Below, one piece after another: positions 6,456 to 8,695 of a DNA stretch of 8,695 nucleotides (position 1 is its first letter; each line of letters opens with the position of its first letter). The translations under genes were made by a program, and so were the position numbers. Origin of the DNA: Verrucomicrobiota bacterium (GTDB lineage Bacteria; Verrucomicrobiota; Lentisphaeria; Oligosphaerales; Oligosphaeraceae); the NCBI GenBank assembly GCA_022709995.1, contig JAKLHU010000065.1, forward strand, positions 1-8,695. The letters run 5' to 3'. The notes below the pieces were generated by a model. The model did not search any database. It saw nothing but the letters and a program-made list of their open reading frames with translations, and was not told the DNA's origin.

Positions 6456-7640
6456 TCAGCCGCCGTTCCTGGCCCGGCGGCGGGCCGAGCATGTGCTGAT
6501 GACGAGTGACAGCATCATCATGGCGGCGCCGAACAGGAGGATGCCGCCCAGGAGCATGAAGGCATGGTCGTAGCGGCCGGCCTTGAAAATCGGGGCGATG
6601 ACGAACGGATTGGCAATGCATCCCAGCGAGCCGACGCTGATGGTGATGCCGGCGGCGGTGCCGCTGTCTTCGAGGTTGCGGTAGGAAGCCATGCTGACGA
6701 TCATCGGCCAGGTGCCGGCGAAGGCCAGGCCAGTCAGCGTGAACAGGGCCATGCTTGCTTGCCAGGTCTCGACCAGCGACTGCGCGGCGCAGCTCAGGCC
6801 GGCCAGCAGCAGGAGGGCGCCGATGACGTATTCGTAGGCCTGCTTCTGGGGCAGAAAGGCGCACAGGATGCGGCCGATGATCATGGCCGACCAGAACATC
6901 GACAGGCTGAAGATGGTCATGCTTTCCGGCGCCCGCAGCTGAGCCAGGCGCTCGCCGAGAAATCCGGCCGTGGCCATTTCCGCGAAGACATAGCAGAAGA
7001 TGCAGATGCAGGGGACGGCGACCGAGGGCAGAAGGCGCAGGACACAGCGCAGATTGCCATGCTGGCGGCTGCCCTCGCTGGACTTGGCCAGAGTGACACC
7101 CAGGTACATCGCGCCCAAGACGACGGCAATGACGGCGTTGCCGAAGAAGAACCACCGCCAGGACAACCCCAGTGGCAACAGCACGGCCATGAGGGCGGGG
7201 GAACCGATGGCTCCCAGGCAATAGGCGGCCTGGGACAGGTTCATGAAGAACTTGCTGCGTTCTGGGTGCAGATCGGTCAAAATGGCGGCGCCGATGGTTT
7301 CCAGAATGCCGCCGCCCATGCCCAGGACAAAGGCGCCGACATAGGCGGCTTGGATCCCTGGCGCCGCCGTCCAGCCGAGGGCGCCCAGCATGGTCAGGAT
7401 GCAGCCGATCAGCATGACGCGCTTCTTGCCGAAGCGGTCCGAGGCGATGCCGCCAAGCAGGCAGGTGAGGAAGAAGCCGCTGAATTGCACCGAGATGATC
7501 GGCGTCAAGTCCTCGAAGCTGACCCCGAAGGTCTGGCTGGCCTGCCGGAGGCATGCGAACATGATGTTCGACGAGCATGCGAAGATGAACATCGAAATGA
7601 GGACGGCGTAGGTGGCGCGGGCGTAGGGTAGTTTGCTCAT
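6456..7640 (-). CDS. Major facilitator superfamily transporter
   Basis: A 394-residue inner-membrane protein with about twelve hydrophobic segments, the usual MFS size. The loop after TM2 carries signature motif A, GGIASDRFGKKR (63-74, with D68, R69, G71). The second half has a weaker counterpart, GRILCAFLPQKQ, after TM8. It is presumably a secondary transporter in which proton- or substrate-driven conformational change moves a small solute. I cannot name the substrate; no sugar-, drug- or nitrate-specific motif stands out. No ribosome binding site precedes the ATG at 7640. The ATG overlaps the TGA of the upstream DUF2752 gene as ATGA, so its translation is probably coupled to that gene. A hairpin lies just past the stop. 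Confidence 0.9.
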   Translation of the reverse strand: MSKLPYARATYAVLISMFIFACSSNIMFACLRQASQTFGVSFEDLTPIISVQFSGFFLTCLLGGIASDRFGKKRVMLIGCILTMLGALGWTAAPGIQAAYVGAFVLGMGGGILETIGAAILTDLHPERSKFFMNLSQAAYCLGAIGSPALMAVLLPLGLSWRWFFFGNAVIAVVLGAMYLGVTLAKSSEGSRQHGNLRCVLRLLPSVAVPCICIFCYVFAEMATAGFLGERLAQLRAPESMTIFSLSMFWSAMIIGRILCAFLPQKQAYEYVIGALLLLAGLSCAAQSLVETWQASMALFTLTGLAFAGTWPMIVSMASYRNLEDSGTAAGITISVGSLGCIANPFVIAPIFKAGRYDHAFMLLGGILLFGAAMMMLSLVISTCSARRRARNGG

Positions 7641-8104
7641 GGTGCGGCTGGGGAGAGGGGATGAAGGGTGACTGGGTTGAATAAGGGTGGAATATGGGCC
7701 AGAAGGCTGTTGGCTGTTTTTGTCATAGGATAGGCCCCGTCGGGGAAGCAGACGGTCATCCTGACGGCGTGGCAGAGCAGCAGGGCCGCCAGAAGGGACA
7801 GCCAGAACACGCGGCTTTGCCACCAGGCCCGGCCAAGCCGGGTGTGGCGCCCGAGCCAGGCCAGGACCGCGGGAAGTGCCAGCGGAAAACACGGGTGGTA
7901 CTGGAAAGCCGGCCGGAAGTGCCCGGAAAGAAAGGCCGCCCAGGCGTGAGTCATGCCGCAGGTGAGGCAGGGCAACCCGGTCAAGGCGCGAAACGGGCAG
8001 ATGGTCAGGCCGCCAACCCAGAGCAGCAAAGCCGCCACCAGGGTGAAAATAGCCGGCCGCCAGACCGGCTGCCAGCGGGGAATAATGATGGAAGGCGAGG
8101 ACAT
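7637..8104 (-). CDS. DUF2752 family small membrane protein
   Basis: A 155-residue integral membrane protein. A hydrophobic segment at about 18-34 leads into the family signature CPFRALTGLPCLTCGMTHAW (36-55), with cysteines C36, C46 and C49 in a CPF-x7-Cx2CG arrangement. Two more membrane segments follow at about 70-86 and 99-114. DUF2752 has no agreed function; the conserved cysteines suggest metal binding or redox chemistry, but that is inference. The start is uncertain: the ATG at 8104 gives the usual family length but has no ribosome binding site. The frame stays open to 8392 through low-complexity residues and finally the tandem array, which I exclude. An ATG near 8282 with GAGG upstream is an alternative. 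A TACAAT box (minus strand, 8219-8224) could be a promoter -10. Its stop overlaps the MFS start by 4 bp. Confidence 0.82.
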   Translation of the reverse strand: MSSPSIIIPRWQPVWRPAIFTLVAALLLWVGGLTICPFRALTGLPCLTCGMTHAWAAFLSGHFRPAFQYHPCFPLALPAVLAWLGRHTRLGRAWWQSRVFWLSLLAALLLCHAVRMTVCFPDGAYPMTKTANSLLAHIPPLFNPVTLHPLSPAAP

Positions 8105-8348
8105 GCGGGTGACTCGAGAAATGGCCGTGCCGGCTTGACGACCGCCGGCGCCGCCAGGCTGCTTCGTCGGCGCCTGGAAAATAGTGGCGGACAGCAAGCG
8201 ACTTGTGCCAAGGGGCAGATTGTAAAATGGGCAGGTGATGATAAAATAGAGGCAAGGGTGTTTGGGCGTGACGGCCGCCATGCTTCTGCCTCGCGGCAAA
8301 GAATATAAATGTATTCCGGCAAAGGCGGTTTGCAAACGCGGAACAGAA

Positions 8349-8462
8349 AGTGGACAGTGGACAGTGGACAGTGGACAGTGGACAGTGGACATTAGTGGAC
8401 GGGGGACAGTGGACAGTGGACAGTGGACATTAGTGGACAGCGGACATTAGTGGACGGGGGAC
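8349..8462. repeat. 7-bp tandem array, unit AGTGGAC, with higher-order pattern
   Basis: Six perfect AGTGGAC units (8349-8390) are followed by ATT, one AGTGGAC and GGGGGAC. Three more AGTGGAC (8408-8428) follow, then ATT, AGTGGAC, AGCGGAC, ATT, AGTGGAC and GGGGGAC. The block 'ATT-AGTGGAC-GGGGGAC' thus recurs, a second level of repetition above the 7-mer. Because 7 is not a multiple of 3, 21 bases encode a 7-residue repeat in every frame; I do not consider it coding. It is the left arm of the second repeat complex, in the place that the 9-bp array takes in the first. Confidence 0.92.
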
Positions 8463-8507
8463 GTCAGTGGTCTTGAGCAGTAATCCCTCCTGTACTCCTT
8501 AGTTTCC

Positions 8508-8612
8508 GGTTTCGGTTTGGCTTTTGGCGACTTCAACAACCCAAGTGCATAGTAGTCCCATTGTCCTATCCACCGTCCCATACGTCCTATTCAGCGTCGT
8601 AGTGATCCCATG
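8508..8612 (+). repeat. Dispersed intergenic repeat, copy 2 (core plus GTCC right arm)
   Basis: Same orientation as 4148-4262. The 41-bp core (8508-8548) differs from copy 1 at four positions only. GTCC-type units follow, starting at 8555, 8563, 8575, 8584, 8596 and 8605 (the last reads ATCC). This is the spacing of copy 1 less one unit of about 9 bp, which explains the 10-bp length difference. The hairpin in the core is weaker here. Bases 8105-8348 before the complex show only an AT-rich patch near 8220-8250, and 8463-8507 shows nothing clear. Confidence 0.85.
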
Positions 8613-8662
8613 TTCTCAGTCAAAACTATGCATAAGTGCAGAATATTGGTCCTATCGCTCTT

Positions 8663-8686
8663 GCGGCAGCCTAAAGGCTGTACTAC
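8663..8686 (+). repeat. REP-like palindromic unit, copy 2 (intact)
   Basis: A CAGCC-TAAA-GGCTG stem-loop (8667-8680) is flanked by GCGG on the left and TACTAC on the right. It is the inverted counterpart of the degenerate unit at 4032-4055. Another GTCCTAT unit sits just before it at 8649-8655, which suggests that the right arm of the second complex runs up to this palindrome. From memory, such CAGCCT/AGGCTG units are frequent between genes in Verrucomicrobia-like genomes; I could not check this. Confidence 0.55.
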
Positions 8687-8695
8687 ATACGGCGG

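Noticed and set aside
6564..7631. Plus-strand open frame opposite the MFS gene
   Set aside because: Composition is Gly, Asp, Gln, Ala rich with no hydrophobic or domain pattern; it is a shadow of the transporter.
6456..8255. Apparent 599-residue fusion of the MFS frame with upstream sequence
   Set aside because: The extra N-terminal part runs out of frame through DUF2752 and is Arg/Pro/His-rich. The true MFS start at 7640 overlaps the DUF2752 stop.
8105..8392. N-terminal extension of DUF2752 into the tandem repeat
   Set aside because: It would begin with Ser-Thr-Val-His-Cys-Pro-Leu repeats made by the 7-bp array and exceed usual family length. Only the part from 8104 resembles the family, though an intermediate start near 8282 remains possible.
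8349..8462. CRISPR array
   Set aside because: Units are 7 bp with no unique spacers and no cas genes nearby; it is a simple tandem array.

Overview
The window is GC-rich, gene-dense bacterial chromosome. The best lineage hint is the lysyl-tRNA synthetase: its C-terminal half carries 'INGQEISPGYSELNDP' where E. coli-like enzymes have a shorter 'NGxE' block. I associate this variant with the PVC superphylum (Chlamydiae, Verrucomicrobia, Lentisphaerae, Kiritimatiellae). An FHA-MoxR ATPase, a secreted terpene-cyclase-fold protein and intergenic GGAC/GTCC and CAGCCT/AGGCTG repeats fit the same guess. The assignment is an inference without a database search.

Layout. (1) 1-2361, minus strand: lysS followed 58 bp later by an FHA-MoxR AAA+ ATPase that runs off the left edge, probably one transcription unit. 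(2) 2362-2709: the spacer between lysS and a plus-strand gene. It holds a strong hairpin and a good intrinsic terminator on the plus strand, so either a small RNA or an attenuated leader. (3) 2710-4014, plus strand: a fold-type I PLP aminotransferase with all key residues. (4) 4015-4327: non-coding, filled by a repeat complex (palindrome, 9-bp tandem array, 115-bp dispersed element). (5) 4328-6244, minus strand: a Nif3-family metalloprotein and a secreted terpene-cyclase-fold protein 27 bp behind it, with a candidate promoter upstream. (6) 6456-8104, minus strand: a small DUF2752 membrane protein overlapping an MFS transporter by 4 bp (ATGA), so the two are probably translationally coupled. 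(7) 8105-8695: non-coding, holding a second repeat complex (7-bp tandem array, 105-bp second copy of the dispersed element, palindrome).

The protein genes belong to known families. The least explained material is the pair of repeat complexes at 4032-4262 and 8349-8686. Both have a short-period GGAC array on the left, a conserved 41-bp core (37 of 41 bases identical) and a degenerate GTCC array in the opposite sense on the right. A related palindrome lies at the left outer end of one copy and, inverted, at the right outer end of the other. I read them as two degraded copies of one dispersed, non-coding, possibly foldable element.
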